From Xiamenia xianingshaonis (GTDB lineage Bacteria > Actinomycetota > Coriobacteriia > Coriobacteriales > Eggerthellaceae): DNA of 64,000 nt. Shown one piece after another: positions 32,732 through 40,966 of this stretch. Below the pieces are notes generated by a model. It worked only from the letters and a program-made list of their open reading frames with translations. It had not been told where the DNA came from and searched no databases. Made by a program: the position numbers and the translations under genes. The stretch is taken from contig NZ_CP072829.1 in assembly GCF_017945865.1 (NCBI RefSeq), positions 1,612,001 to 1,676,000 on the forward strand, given 5' to 3'. Within the stretch, counting starts at the first letter, position 1, and each line of letters begins with the position of its first letter.

Positions 32732-34077
32732 AGCGGCTGCGCGTCAAGTTCGTCGCGCTCAACATGGCGACCGTGGCCGTGGTGCTGGCCGTCGTGTTCA
32801 CAGCCATTTGCGTGCTGGACTACCAGCAGAGCTTGGCGCAGGTGAACGGGGCGCTTGAAGCGACGCTTGCGCATACCGACCCGTTTGGCAAAGGCGAACC
32901 GGGCGGCTTTTCGCCCCCTGACGACGGAGGCGATCCGGCGGCAGGCGAGGCGCCGCAAAGCCCCAAAGAGGCCGACGCCGAACCGGAAGCGGCAGGTCAG
33001 ACAGGCCCCAAGCCGCCACGCATCGGCGGGGGGAAAGAGGCTGCCGTTCCGGTGGCCGCCTATGCGGTCGAAGACGGCGCCCTTGTGGAGCTGCCGACCA
33101 TCACAACAGCCTCGATCGACGACGACGTGCTTTCCGCAGCGGCGACCGCCGTCGCAGAGCTGCCCGACGGAAACGGCAGCCTTCCCTCGCTCGGCCTGTA
33201 TTACGCCAAGCGCACGACCGGCGGCGAGACCCGCCTCGCCTTCGCCGACATGAGCGCCGCGAACGGCTGGATGCGCCTGGCGCTGACGCTGGCCGGCGTA
33301 GGCGTGCTCGCCTTGGGCGCCTTCTTCGTGATCAGCCTGTTCTTCTCGCGCTGGGCCTTGCGGCCGGTCGCCGAGGCCTGGGAGCGGCAGCGGCAGTTCG
33401 TCGCCGACGCCTCGCATGACCTGAAGACGCCGCTGACGGTCATCCTGGCCAACGCGGCCATCGTCGCCGAGCACCCTGAGCGCACGGTCGCCAGCCAGCG
33501 CCAATGGCTCGAGAGCACCGCCCACGAGGCGAAATCCATGCAAAGCCTGGTGAACGACTTGCTGGAACTCGCGAAGATCGACGAGGCGCAGGTCAACGAG
33601 GCCCTTGCGCCGCCGAGCGAGACCGTCGACGTGAGCGACGTGGTGGAAAGCGAGCTTTTGCAGATGGAGTCGGTCGCCTTCGAAGCCGACGTGGCGCTGC
33701 GCGAGGACGTGGCGGCCGACGTGCGCGTGAGCGGAAGCGCCTCCCAGCTGCAACGCGCCGTGAAAACGCTGCTGGACAACGCGATCAAATACGCCGGCGC
33801 CGGGGAGACTGTTTCTGTGACCCTGGAGGTCATCAAACGCGACGCCGTGCTGACGGTCCACAACACCGGGGCGCCCATCAGCGCAGACGACCTGCCGCAC
33901 ATCTTCGACCGGTTCTACCGCGCCGACAAGGTGCGCAACCGCGACGACGTGGGCGGACACGGGCTGGGGCTTGCCATCGCCGACGCCATCGTCCGCGACC
34001 ATGGCGGCACGCTGACCGCCGCCAGCGCCGAGGACAGCGGCACCACGTTCACGCTCACGCTGCCACGCGTCCGGTAG
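32725..34077 (+). CDS. Membrane sensor histidine kinase
   Basis: A 450-residue kinase. It has TM1 (about residues 10-31), an extracytoplasmic region of about 150 residues whose first half is Pro/Gly/Glu-rich and probably disordered, and TM2 (about 182-207). The HisKA H-box is FVADASHDLKTPLTVILANA, and the HATPase domain has the N-box LLDNAIKYAG, the F-box HIFDRFYRAD and the G-box GHGLGLAIADAIVRDHGG. There is no clear HAMP domain between TM2 and the dimerisation helices. It phosphorylates the response regulator encoded by the overlapping upstream gene. The sensed signal is unknown. It converges on glnN, 63 bases away. Confidence 0.94.
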   Translation: MLKRLRVKFVALNMATVAVVLAVVFTAICVLDYQQSLAQVNGALEATLAHTDPFGKGEPGGFSPPDDGGDPAAGEAPQSPKEADAEPEAAGQTGPKPPRIGGGKEAAVPVAAYAVEDGALVELPTITTASIDDDVLSAAATAVAELPDGNGSLPSLGLYYAKRTTGGETRLAFADMSAANGWMRLALTLAGVGVLALGAFFVISLFFSRWALRPVAEAWERQRQFVADASHDLKTPLTVILANAAIVAEHPERTVASQRQWLESTAHEAKSMQSLVNDLLELAKIDEAQVNEALAPPSETVDVSDVVESELLQMESVAFEADVALREDVAADVRVSGSASQLQRAVKTLLDNAIKYAGAGETVSVTLEVIKRDAVLTVHNTGAPISADDLPHIFDRFYRADKVRNRDDVGGHGLGLAIADAIVRDHGGTLTAASAEDSGTTFTLTLPRVR

Positions 34078-34140
34078 CGGCGGGGAGGCTGCCCGGACCG
34101 GCCGTTGCGCCGATTCGGCCAGCCTTCGCCGCAAGCATTT

Positions 34141-36231
34141 CTACACGTAGAACAGCATGGCGTTGTACGTCGGCACGGGCCAGTGCGCTCGGTCGACAAT
34201 GATCTCCATCTCGTCCACCGCCGCACGCAGCGCGTCCATCACGGGAATCACCCGCTCGGCGTAGGCGTAGGCCCGCTCTTGCAAGTCCTGTATCGCGTTG
34301 GCGGCCAGCTGCTCGTCAATGAGCAGCCGCAGCTGTTCGTCAATCTGCGCCACGCCGTCCAAAAGCTTCTGCAGAAGCACCGTCTGCTGCTCCAGCTTCG
34401 CGTCCGGAGCGACCGCTCGGATGTCGGCCACGTTGCGGGCGATCTCGGCCGCGTAGCCGTTGATGGCGGGCAAGAACTGGCGGCGCACCATGCGCTTCAT
34501 CGTGCGGCACTCGATGTTCAAAAGCTTGCTGTATTTTTCCAGCTTCACTTCGTAGCGGCTGCGGATCTCCGTTTCGCTCAGCACGCCGAACCTCTCAAGC
34601 AGCTCGATGGACTTCGGATCCACGAAGCACGGCAGCGCTTCGGCAGTGTTCTTGTGGTTCGCAAGCCCCCGACGTGCGGCTTCTTCCTGCCATTCGGTCG
34701 CATAGCCGTCGCCGTTGAAGATGATGCGCCGGTGCGCCCGCAGCGTGTCGCGGATGTAGTCGATGGCCGCGGCTTCGAATTCCTCGCCCTGCTTGCCTTC
34801 CATGGCGTCGGCAAAGTCGCACAGGCTTTTCGCCATGGCCGTGTTCAAGATGGTGTTGCAGTCGCTCAAATTCACCGACGAGCCCGGCATGCGGAACTCG
34901 AACTTGTTGCCCGTGAACGCAAACGGGGACGTGCGGTTGCGGTCGGTGTTGTCCTTCAAGAAGTTCGGCAGCGCGTCGACGCCCAGGTCGACGGCCACAC
35001 GGTCGGCGCTTCGGTATTCATGCTCGTCAATGAGCGCGTCGACCACTTCTCCCAGCTCGTCGCCGAGGAACATCGACACGATGGCCGGCGGGGCCTCGTC
35101 GGCGCCCAAGCGGTGATCGTTGCCGGCGCTGGCGATGGACATGCGCAAAAGCTCCTGGTAGTCGTCGACCGCCTGGATGACGCCGGTCAAAAACACCAGG
35201 AAGCGCAGGTTGTCCATGGGGCTGTCGCCGGGGTCGAGCAGGTTGGTCTTCCCCGCCGAAATGGACCAGTTGTTGTGCTTGCCGCTTCCGTTGATGCCGG
35301 CGAAGGGCTTTTCGTGCTGCAGGTTCACCAGTCCGTAATGGCTGGCCAGAAGCCTCATTTTCTCCATCGTCAGCAGGTTTTCGTCAATGGCGCGGTTGGA
35401 GTTCGCAAAAATGGGCGCCAACTCGTGCTGCGCGGGAGCCACTTCGTTGTGCTTCGTCTTCGCCGGCACGCCCAGCTTCCACAGCTCGTCGTCAAGCTCT
35501 TTCATGAACTCGTTGACCGTCGGGCGAATGGCGCCAAAGTAGTGCTCTTCCAGCTCTTGGCCCTTCAGCGGCGCATGGCCGAACAGCGTGCGCCCGCACA
35601 TGACCAGGTCCTGGCGCTGCGAGTATTCCTTCTCGGAGATAAGGAAGTATTCCTGCTCGGCGCCCAAGGTGGTCACGACGCGCTGGGGCTTTTCGCCGAA
35701 CAGCGCCAACACGCGCCTGGCCTGGGTGTCGATGGCGTCCATCGAACGCAAAAGCGGCGTCTTTTTGTCCAGCGCCTCGCCCGTGTAGCTGCAAAACGCC
35801 GTAGGGATGCACAGCACTTCGTCTTTGATGAACGCATAGCTGGTGGGATCCCACGCCGTGTAGCCGCGCGCCTCGAACGTGGCCCGCAAGCCGCCGGACG
35901 GGAAGCTTGACGCGTCCGGCTCGCCCTGGATGAGCTCTTTGCCCGAAAAGCTCATGATGGCGCGGCCGTCGCCGAGCGGCTCCAAAAAGCTGTCGTGCTT
36001 TTCCGACGTGATGCCCGAAAGCGGCTGGAACCAGTGCGTGTAGTGCGTGGCGCCCTTCTCGATGGCCCATTCCTTCATGGCGTGCGCCACGACGTTGGCA
36101 ACCTCTTGATCGAGCGGCTTGCCTTCCTTCATCGTTTTGAGCAGGCTTTTATAGGTAGCGGAGGGAAGGCGTTCTTGCATCGTGTGTTCGTTGAACACCA
36201 TCGATCCGTACATGTCTGAGACGAGTGGCAT
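34141..36231 (-). CDS. glnN: Glutamine synthetase type III
   Basis: A 696-residue GSIII that makes glutamine from glutamate, ammonia and ATP. The N-terminal region contains the GSIII signature [18 protein letters not shown]. The catalytic part has [28 protein letters not shown] and [14 protein letters not shown], followed by [20 protein letters not shown]. The C-terminal third is helical. The ribosome site AGGAGA lies 7 bases from the ATG at 36231. A longer frame upstream is not needed. It is transcribed alone and convergent with the kinase gene. GSIII is typical of Bacteroidetes, some Firmicutes and Coriobacteriia. No PII gene or ammonium transporter is nearby. Confidence 0.95.
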   Translation of the reverse strand: MPLVSDMYGSMVFNEHTMQERLPSATYKSLLKTMKEGKPLDQEVANVVAHAMKEWAIEKGATHYTHWFQPLSGITSEKHDSFLEPLGDGRAIMSFSGKELIQGEPDASSFPSGGLRATFEARGYTAWDPTSYAFIKDEVLCIPTAFCSYTGEALDKKTPLLRSMDAIDTQARRVLALFGEKPQRVVTTLGAEQEYFLISEKEYSQRQDLVMCGRTLFGHAPLKGQELEEHYFGAIRPTVNEFMKELDDELWKLGVPAKTKHNEVAPAQHELAPIFANSNRAIDENLLTMEKMRLLASHYGLVNLQHEKPFAGINGSGKHNNWSISAGKTNLLDPGDSPMDNLRFLVFLTGVIQAVDDYQELLRMSIASAGNDHRLGADEAPPAIVSMFLGDELGEVVDALIDEHEYRSADRVAVDLGVDALPNFLKDNTDRNRTSPFAFTGNKFEFRMPGSSVNLSDCNTILNTAMAKSLCDFADAMEGKQGEEFEAAAIDYIRDTLRAHRRIIFNGDGYATEWQEEAARRGLANHKNTAEALPCFVDPKSIELLERFGVLSETEIRSRYEVKLEKYSKLLNIECRTMKRMVRRQFLPAINGYAAEIARNVADIRAVAPDAKLEQQTVLLQKLLDGVAQIDEQLRLLIDEQLAANAIQDLQERAYAYAERVIPVMDALRAAVDEMEIIVDRAHWPVPTYNAMLFYV

Positions 36232-36480
36232 AACGAGGTCTCCTAACGTGGGCTGCCGACGGACGCCGTCGCCGCCGGTGCCTTCAAGGGGGCGAAACAT
36301 GATTCGCATACGATACCATGCCCGCCCGAAGCGCCGTGCGGTTTTCGACGCATCCCACCTTAAAGGGCAAATGTTTCGGTTCGTTTTCGGCTAGCGACGG
36401 GAAGGGATGGAGAAATGCTGATCGGAAAGGTTATATTATCGGAGCGGCAGCGCTCCGACTGGCGTCACTTCCGACCGCCG

Positions 36481-37074
36481 TCACTTCCGGCCGTCGTTCG
36501 CGAGAAGCGGCAGTTCGTAGACACGAATAGAGCAGATGCCGAGCCCGTCGTAGGCGATCGGATAGTCGCCCAGTTTCTGGAAGCCGCACTTTTCGTAGAG
36601 CCGCTGGCCGCGCTTGTTCGTGATGAACGTGTCAAGCCGCAGCGATTTTTTCCCAGCCGCCCGCGCCGCGTCGATGCTGGCGCGCACGATCCCTTCGGCC
36701 AGGCCGCGCCCGTGGAAGCACGGCAGCGTCGCAACGACGTGGAGCACCCACGTTTCGCCGGGCGCCGCGTCCACCAGCCACGAAACGCCCTCGTAGCCCG
36801 GTGCGCCCTCGCCGTTGAGCACCATGGCCGACGCCAGACGCTCCCCCGACGGCAGCAGCGGGGCCCCGTCGTCGTCCGCAAGCTCGCCCGCAGCCGCCAC
36901 GCCCATGAGCAGACCGCCCGCAGCAACGCTTTCCCGCAAGAACGCCGGCGACGGATGCACGCCGTGCTTCCAGCACACGTCGAAGTCGGTCCCCGGCATG
37001 AGGTCGATCATCTGCGAGTAGAACGCCAAAACGGCGTCAAACTCATCGGCGTGGGCAAAACGGTAGGCAACCAT
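36481..37074 (-). CDS. GNAT-family N-acetyltransferase
   Basis: A 197-residue acetyltransferase. The acetyl-CoA-binding segment is HVVATLPCFHGRGLAEGIV, with the (Q/R)xxGxG/A core appearing as FHGRGLA. It is followed by SLRLDTFITNKRGQRLYEKCGFQKLG, the typical C-terminal strand-helix of GNAT proteins. The N-terminus, MVAYRFAHADEFDAVLAFYSQMI, starts like other members that act on small molecules or peptides. GAGGAG 5 bases upstream supports the ATG at 37074. The substrate cannot be deduced. It is a single gene, divergent from the DUF3990 module. Confidence 0.9.
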   Translation of the reverse strand: MVAYRFAHADEFDAVLAFYSQMIDLMPGTDFDVCWKHGVHPSPAFLRESVAAGGLLMGVAAAGELADDDGAPLLPSGERLASAMVLNGEGAPGYEGVSWLVDAAPGETWVLHVVATLPCFHGRGLAEGIVRASIDAARAAGKKSLRLDTFITNKRGQRLYEKCGFQKLGDYPIAYDGLGICSIRVYELPLLANDGRK

Positions 37075-37210
37075 AGAAACTCCTCGCAAGGCGTGCGGCA
37101 GAACAAACCGCCTGCCAGTGTAGGACATACGCCCACGCAAAGCCAGCCGCCCCGGACAAGCGGGCAGGCGGGCAGCACTCCAACGGACGCCGAACGGGCG
37201 GGCGGCAGAA

Positions 37211-37229
37211 GTGGATGGCAGAACGGCCC
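37211..37229. repeat. 19-bp direct repeat, left copy, bordering the DUF3990 module
   Basis: GTGGATGGCAGAACGGCCC, repeated exactly at 38653-38671 on the other side of the DUF3990/HTH gene pair. Both copies are preceded by GGCGGCAG. Confidence 0.75.
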
Positions 37230-37293
37230 GCCCTCGCAGCACGGCGACGTCCTTTTCTCGCACACAAGACCGATCTTCCAAAGCTGGTTCTGC

Positions 37294-37323
37294 TACAATA
37301 GTGTTAGTATCTCCATAGAGATA
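37294..37323 (+). promoter_or_regulatory. Promoter -10 and palindromic operator of the DUF3990/HTH pair
   Basis: A TACAAT (37294-37299) is followed by TATCTC-CATA-GAGATA (37308-37323), a perfect 6-bp inverted repeat at the expected transcription start and just before the first gene. The HTH protein of the module is the obvious candidate repressor. Confidence 0.65.
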
Positions 37324-37332
37324 GGACTTGTT

Positions 37333-38007
37333 ATGACAACGCTTGTGCTGTTCCATGGCTCGAACCACGTCGTCGAAAAGCCGCTCTACGGCGAAGGACG
37401 GCCGTACAACGACTATGGCCTGGGGTTTTACTGCACCGAACATCAAGAGCTCGCACGCGAATGGGCCTGCCAAGAAGAGGGCGCCGACGGCTTCGTGAAC
37501 CGCTACGCCCTGTCCACAGATGGCCTGCGCACGCTTCAGCTCAACTCCGACGAGTTTTCGGTGCTGCACTGGCTGGCGGTGCTGCTTGCCCACCGAATTG
37601 TCGACGCGAAGACGCCGGTGGCCGTCGAAGGCAAGCGCTATCTGCTGGAGCGCTATTCGCTTCCGCTGGATGACTACGACGTCATCAGGGGAAATCGAGC
37701 CGACGACAGCTACTTCACCTTCGCGCGGGCATTCTTGCGCAACGACATTTCCCTCGAACAGCTGACTCGCGCCATGCGGCTCGGCGACTTGGGCGAGCAA
37801 GTGGTGCTGAAAAGCCCCGCCGCCTTCCAGCGGATCGAATTTCTGGGAGCCGAAGCGGTTTCGGGCAGCACGTACTACCCCAAGCGCATGAGACGCGACG
37901 AGCGAGCCCGGGCGCTCTACCAGAAAGAGGCCGCCGAACAAGGCATCGACGGAATATACCTGCGCGACATTTTGCAAGGAAAGGCGGCCGGCTATGAGGG
38001 CCTATGA
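37333..38007 (+). CDS. DUF3990 family protein, putative ADP-ribosyltransferase-like toxin
   Basis: A 224-residue protein with the DUF3990 start LVLFHGSNHVVEKPLYGEGR, then NDYGLGFYCTEHQELAREWA. In this family these match the ADP-ribosyltransferase-like fold (His in HGS, Tyr in GFYCT). A later RAFLRNDISLEQL region and a C-terminal DGIYLRDIL complete the domain. DUF3990 genes are commonly found in toxin-antitoxin-type pairs, here with the overlapping HTH gene downstream. ATG 37333 lies 10 bases after the palindromic operator. Codon use is a little less GC-rich than the neighbours. Enzymatic activity is unproven. Confidence 0.82.
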   Translation: MTTLVLFHGSNHVVEKPLYGEGRPYNDYGLGFYCTEHQELAREWACQEEGADGFVNRYALSTDGLRTLQLNSDEFSVLHWLAVLLAHRIVDAKTPVAVEGKRYLLERYSLPLDDYDVIRGNRADDSYFTFARAFLRNDISLEQLTRAMRLGDLGEQVVLKSPAAFQRIEFLGAEAVSGSTYYPKRMRRDERARALYQKEAAEQGIDGIYLRDILQGKAAGYEGL

Positions 38008-38635
38008 CGAAACGTATTTGTTCGGAGCCATGGAAACCCTCGGCGAAGCGTTCGACTGCGCGGCAAACCGGGCCGACATGCCGCCGCAGCGTTTTTTCGA
38101 CCTGTTCGTTTCGACGGACATCGCCGAAGCGTTCGGATCGGGATCTCCCCGCTACGTCGCCGGCGCCTCGGGCATCGAGCTGTTCTTGGAGACGTGCTAT
38201 CGGGCCGGCATCGATGCGGGCGTAGCCCTGACAGACGACGTGAGCATCGGCGACGGCGCCGAATACTGGTGCGGATGGGTGCTCGCCTATTGGCAGTGGG
38301 CGTCAGGGCGGCCGTTTCGCACCATCGCCCGCGCGATCACGATCGACCAGGTCATCGCCTTGTATCATCCGTGGCACGAAGCGTCAGAAGAGCGCTTCGC
38401 CGAAGAGATGGAACGGCGAGTCCGAAGCCAGGACGCGCCGCTGAAGGCCATTCGCGAAGCACGCGGCCTCACACAGCGCGGCTTGGCGGAAGCGTCAGGC
38501 GTTTCCCTGCGGGCCATCCAGCAGTACGAACAACGCTGCAAGGACATCAACGTCGCCCGCGGCGTTTCGCTCTACGCGCTGGCACGAGCCCTCGGATGCC
38601 GCATCGAAGACCTGTTCGAATACCCGCTGGATTAG
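37994..38635 (+). CDS. Putative antitoxin with C-terminal XRE helix-turn-helix
   Basis: A 213-residue protein. The first 135 or so residues contain EYWCGWVLAYWQWASGRPF and IDQVIALYHPWHEASE, a region seen next to DUF3990 proteins. The last 65 residues form a clear XRE HTH (LKAIREARGLTQRGLAEASG, then AIQQYEQRCKDI). It starts at the ATG at 37994 and overlaps the toxin gene by 14 bases, implying coupled synthesis. By analogy with similar pairs the N-terminal part would neutralise the partner and the HTH would repress the shared promoter through the palindrome at 37308-37323. Confidence 0.8.
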   Translation: MRAYDETYLFGAMETLGEAFDCAANRADMPPQRFFDLFVSTDIAEAFGSGSPRYVAGASGIELFLETCYRAGIDAGVALTDDVSIGDGAEYWCGWVLAYWQWASGRPFRTIARAITIDQVIALYHPWHEASEERFAEEMERRVRSQDAPLKAIREARGLTQRGLAEASGVSLRAIQQYEQRCKDINVARGVSLYALARALGCRIEDLFEYPLD

Positions 38636-38652
38636 CCAGGGCGGCAGCAGGA

Positions 38653-38671
38653 GTGGATGGCAGAACGGCCC
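38653..38671. repeat. 19-bp direct repeat, right copy
   Basis: An exact copy of 37211-37229. The two repeats bracket about 1.4 kb holding the DUF3990/HTH pair, and palindromic element C begins 11 bases further right. Confidence 0.75.
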
Positions 38672-38682
38672 ACCCCGCAGCA

Positions 38683-38788
38683 GGCGGTCGCACCGGCGGG
38701 GCGGAGCTTTGGTCCCAGCCAAAGGAGGCCTGAGACCTTGGCTCAGGCCGACGACGCGTCAAAGCGGAGCCCCGTCGGTGCGACCGCC
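38683..38788. repeat. Palindromic intergenic element, copy C (106 bp)
   Basis: Terminal inverted repeats 38683-38702 and 38769-38788 pair at 19 of 20 positions. The 66-base interior is identical to copy A. The outer stem reads GGCGGTCGCACCG where copy A has GGCAGCCGCGCCG. The T-A and A-T pairs of C are C-G and G-C pairs in A, so stem pairing is kept. It is followed by CCGTCCAACGACTTCGG. Confidence 0.8.
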
Positions 38789-38813
38789 GTCCAACGACTT
38801 CGGCCGGCGGCCT

Positions 38814-39125
38814 CTACACGAACTTCACCGCGGTGCCGTAGGCCAGCATTTCGGTGGTGCCGTCGATGACGGTTTCGCTTGAGAAGCGCATCGCCACGAC
38901 GGCGTCGGCGCCTATGGCCTGGGCCTGGGCCTCCATGCGCTGCTCGGCGATGGTGCGGGCCTCGTCGGTCATCTGGGTGTAAGACTCGATTTCGCCGCCG
39001 ACGATGGACTTGAATCCGGCCATGATGTCGCGGCCCACGTTTTTCGAGGTCACGATGTTGCCGCGCACAAGGCCGAGCACCTGCACGTTCGTTCCGGGGA
39101 TGACGTCTGCCGTGGTAACCAGCAT
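38814..39125 (-). CDS. YbjQ/UPF0145 family protein
   Basis: A 103-residue protein covering the whole YbjQ-type (UPF0145) domain: LVTTADVIPGTNVQVLGLV, then VTSKNVGRDIMAGFKSIVGG and AQAIGADAVVAMRFSSETV. Members form small oligomeric beta-alpha proteins. Their role is unsettled, and some annotations propose metal binding. AAAGGA lies 6-8 bases before the ATG at 39125. It is a single gene between palindromic element C and the ribosomal protein operon. Confidence 0.92.
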   Translation of the reverse strand: MLVTTADVIPGTNVQVLGLVRGNIVTSKNVGRDIMAGFKSIVGGEIESYTQMTDEARTIAEQRMEAQAQAIGADAVVAMRFSSETVIDGTTEMLAYGTAVKFV

Positions 39126-39192
39126 GGATGATCCTTTCGCTCAAGTATCAGACGACAGCAGTATACCGCACCCGGCCCAGGCGCACGCGCCG

Positions 39193-39236
39193 CAAACAAA
39201 ACAGAGGCCCGCGCACCTTCCGGCGGCGGACCTCTG
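39193..39236 (-). terminator. Terminator after rpsI
   Basis: CAGAGG (39202-39207) pairs with CCTCTG (39231-39236), continued by CCCGC/GCGG pairing. On the minus strand the stem is followed by TTTTGTTT. It lies about 90 bases past the rpsI stop. Confidence 0.75.
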
Positions 39237-39323
39237 CTTGAAAAACAATATGACGCACCCGAAGTCTTTTCGGTCGTCCCAGCTCGACGACTTGCTCCTG
39301 CCCTGGCAGGAGCGGAAAACCGC

Positions 39324-39716
39324 TTAGCGCTTCGAGAACTGCGGACGCTTGCGGGCCTTCTTCAGGCCGTACTTCTTGCGTTCGACCTTACGGGCGTCGC
39401 GCGTCAGGAACCCGGCCTTCTTCAGCTCGGCGCGATAATCGCCAGCCTCGAGCAGGGCGCGGGAGATGCCGTGGCGCAGCGCGCCGGCCTGGCCGGAGAT
39501 GCCGCCGCCGTTGATGCGGGCGATCACGTCGAAGTGGTCCACCGTGTCCGTCACGCGGAACGGAGCGGTCGCATCGTCAACGAGGCCCTGGCGACCGAAG
39601 TACTGCACGCCTTCGCGGCCATTGACCGTAATCTTGCCGGTGCCGGGAACGAGACGCACGCGCGCGACGGCGCTCTTGCGGCGGCCGGTGCCGTAATACA
39701 AAGCTTCACCTGCCAT
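39324..39716 (-). CDS. rpsI: 30S ribosomal protein S9
   Basis: A 130-residue ribosomal protein. It opens with [16 protein letters not shown], contains [13 protein letters not shown] and [19 protein letters not shown], and ends in the basic tail [12 protein letters not shown] that reaches the decoding site in S9 proteins. GGAGG lies 8 bases upstream of the ATG at 39716, which follows the rplM stop by 3 bases. rplM-rpsI is the standard operon. Confidence 0.98.
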   Translation of the reverse strand: MAGEALYYGTGRRKSAVARVRLVPGTGKITVNGREGVQYFGRQGLVDDATAPFRVTDTVDHFDVIARINGGGISGQAGALRHGISRALLEAGDYRAELKKAGFLTRDARKVERKKYGLKKARKRPQFSKR

Positions 39717-39719
39717 GGG

Positions 39720-40154
39720 TTAACCCTCCATCTTGATCTCGCGGGGCTTCTGTCCAACATGCGGGTGCTCAGGACCCACATACACCTTGAGCTTCTTGCC
39801 CATGGCGCGACCGAGCGTGTTCTTCGGCAACATGCCCTTGACGGCATGCTCGATGACGCGTTCGGGATGCTTGGCCATAGCCTCCTGGAAAGACTCGGAC
39901 TTCAGGCCACCCGGATAACCGCTGTGGCGATAGTAGCGCTTTTCCGTGGCTTTGTTGCCCGTCACGCGGATCTTGTCGGCATTGATGATGATCACGAAAT
40001 CACCGGTGTCGACATGCGGCGTGTACTGCGGCTTGTGCTTGCCCTTGAGAATGGTGGCAGCCTTGGCGGCGACGCGACCCAGAACCTGGTTCTCGGCGTC
40101 GATCAAGACCCATTCACGCTCCACTTCCTGGGGCTTCGCGTAAAACGTCTTCAA
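39720..40154 (-). CDS. rplM: 50S ribosomal protein L13
   Basis: A 144-residue L13 with [40 protein letters not shown] and [21 protein letters not shown] chose the TTG start at 40154 because GGAGG then lies 7 bases upstream and the product begins (M)KTFYAKPQ, matching the usual L13 N-terminus. The ATG at 40160 is in frame but only 2 bases from GGAGG. A strong promoter candidate lies about 155 bases upstream. rpsI follows directly. Confidence 0.97.
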   Translation of the reverse strand: MKTFYAKPQEVEREWVLIDAENQVLGRVAAKAATILKGKHKPQYTPHVDTGDFVIIINADKIRVTGNKATEKRYYRHSGYPGGLKSESFQEAMAKHPERVIEHAVKGMLPKNTLGRAMGKKLKVYVGPEHPHVGQKPREIKMEG

Positions 40155-40509
40155 CTTCATTCCTCCAACGTGTCTGTTAGTTTTCAAAAGTGCAGCGCTG
40201 CTCGGTGCCGGTTTCCTACGCCGACGCGCGGGGTGCGGGCCTGGACTCCCTCCGTCCGCGCTCCGTCAGCCGCCTGCGATTACGGGGCTTTTGAAAGCGA
40301 ACTTTTGAAGTGTACGACGGTCTGAGAAGCGAAGTCAACGTTTCGGTTACCGTGAAGACGAAATCTTCGCACGACCTGCACACCCGGAGGCGTTGTCAGC
40401 TGACGCAGCACGGCGCCCGCCGCAGCTTCCTGCCCCGAAGCGCAACATCGCCCGACGGCACGCAGGGCACCATCGGGCGAAGCAGGAAACGACGTAGTGG
40501 CAGCTGCGA
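40155..40509. other. rplM leader and promoter region
   Basis: 355 bases between rplM and the ferredoxin gene. The half next to rplM is a roughly 145-base GC-rich leader, long enough for a regulatory fold, but I could not assign one. The promoter is at 40309-40338. The rest shows no gene. Confidence 0.5.
40309..40338 (-). promoter_or_regulatory. Promoter of rplM-rpsI
   Basis: TTGACT (40338-40333), an 18-base spacer, then TACACT (40314-40309) on the minus strand. Confidence 0.65.
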
Positions 40510-40680
40510 TTAGATCGCCAGCACGTCGACGGGGCATTCGTCGACGCAGATGCCGCAGTCGATGCAGTCGTCGCCGTTGGCGATCTCGACCATGTCCTCC
40601 ACGGCCAGCACGTCGTTGGGGCAAGAATCGGCGCACACGCCGCACGCGATGCAGTCGTCGCCGTTTTCGATCTTAACCAT
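40510..40680 (-). CDS. Small 2[4Fe-4S] ferredoxin
   Basis: A 56-residue ferredoxin made of two mirror halves, each holding one cluster motif: CIACGVCADSCP and CIDCGICVDECP. The length and spacing match clostridial-type ferredoxins that carry electrons at low potential in the cytoplasm. It is a plausible partner of the 2-oxoacid oxidoreductase encoded at 14.3-17.4 kb. AAAGGA lies 7 bases before the ATG at 40680. It is a single gene. Confidence 0.95.
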   Translation of the reverse strand: MVKIENGDDCIACGVCADSCPNDVLAVEDMVEIANGDDCIDCGICVDECPVDVLAI

Positions 40681-40966
40681 GTTCTCGTCCTTTCAGCTTG
40701 ATCATCCCAAGACCTGTTCGCACTTCAGCGCCGCTCTCCCACAGACAACGAAGCGCAATGGCCTTATTGTACGCCACGCCGCTCGCCAAAACGCAGGAAA
40801 GCCCCCATCGGCGGCCAGACGGAACGTTCCCGCCGCCCACAGGCGACAACCGCCGGCACGGCGAAGCACAAAGGCTGAAACGACGGGGCAAAACGCCCGT
40901 CCGGGCCGATCGCGCGGGCAGAACGCCCAAAGCATTTGCAAGCCGAGCAATCCGCTTCGCTGGCGC

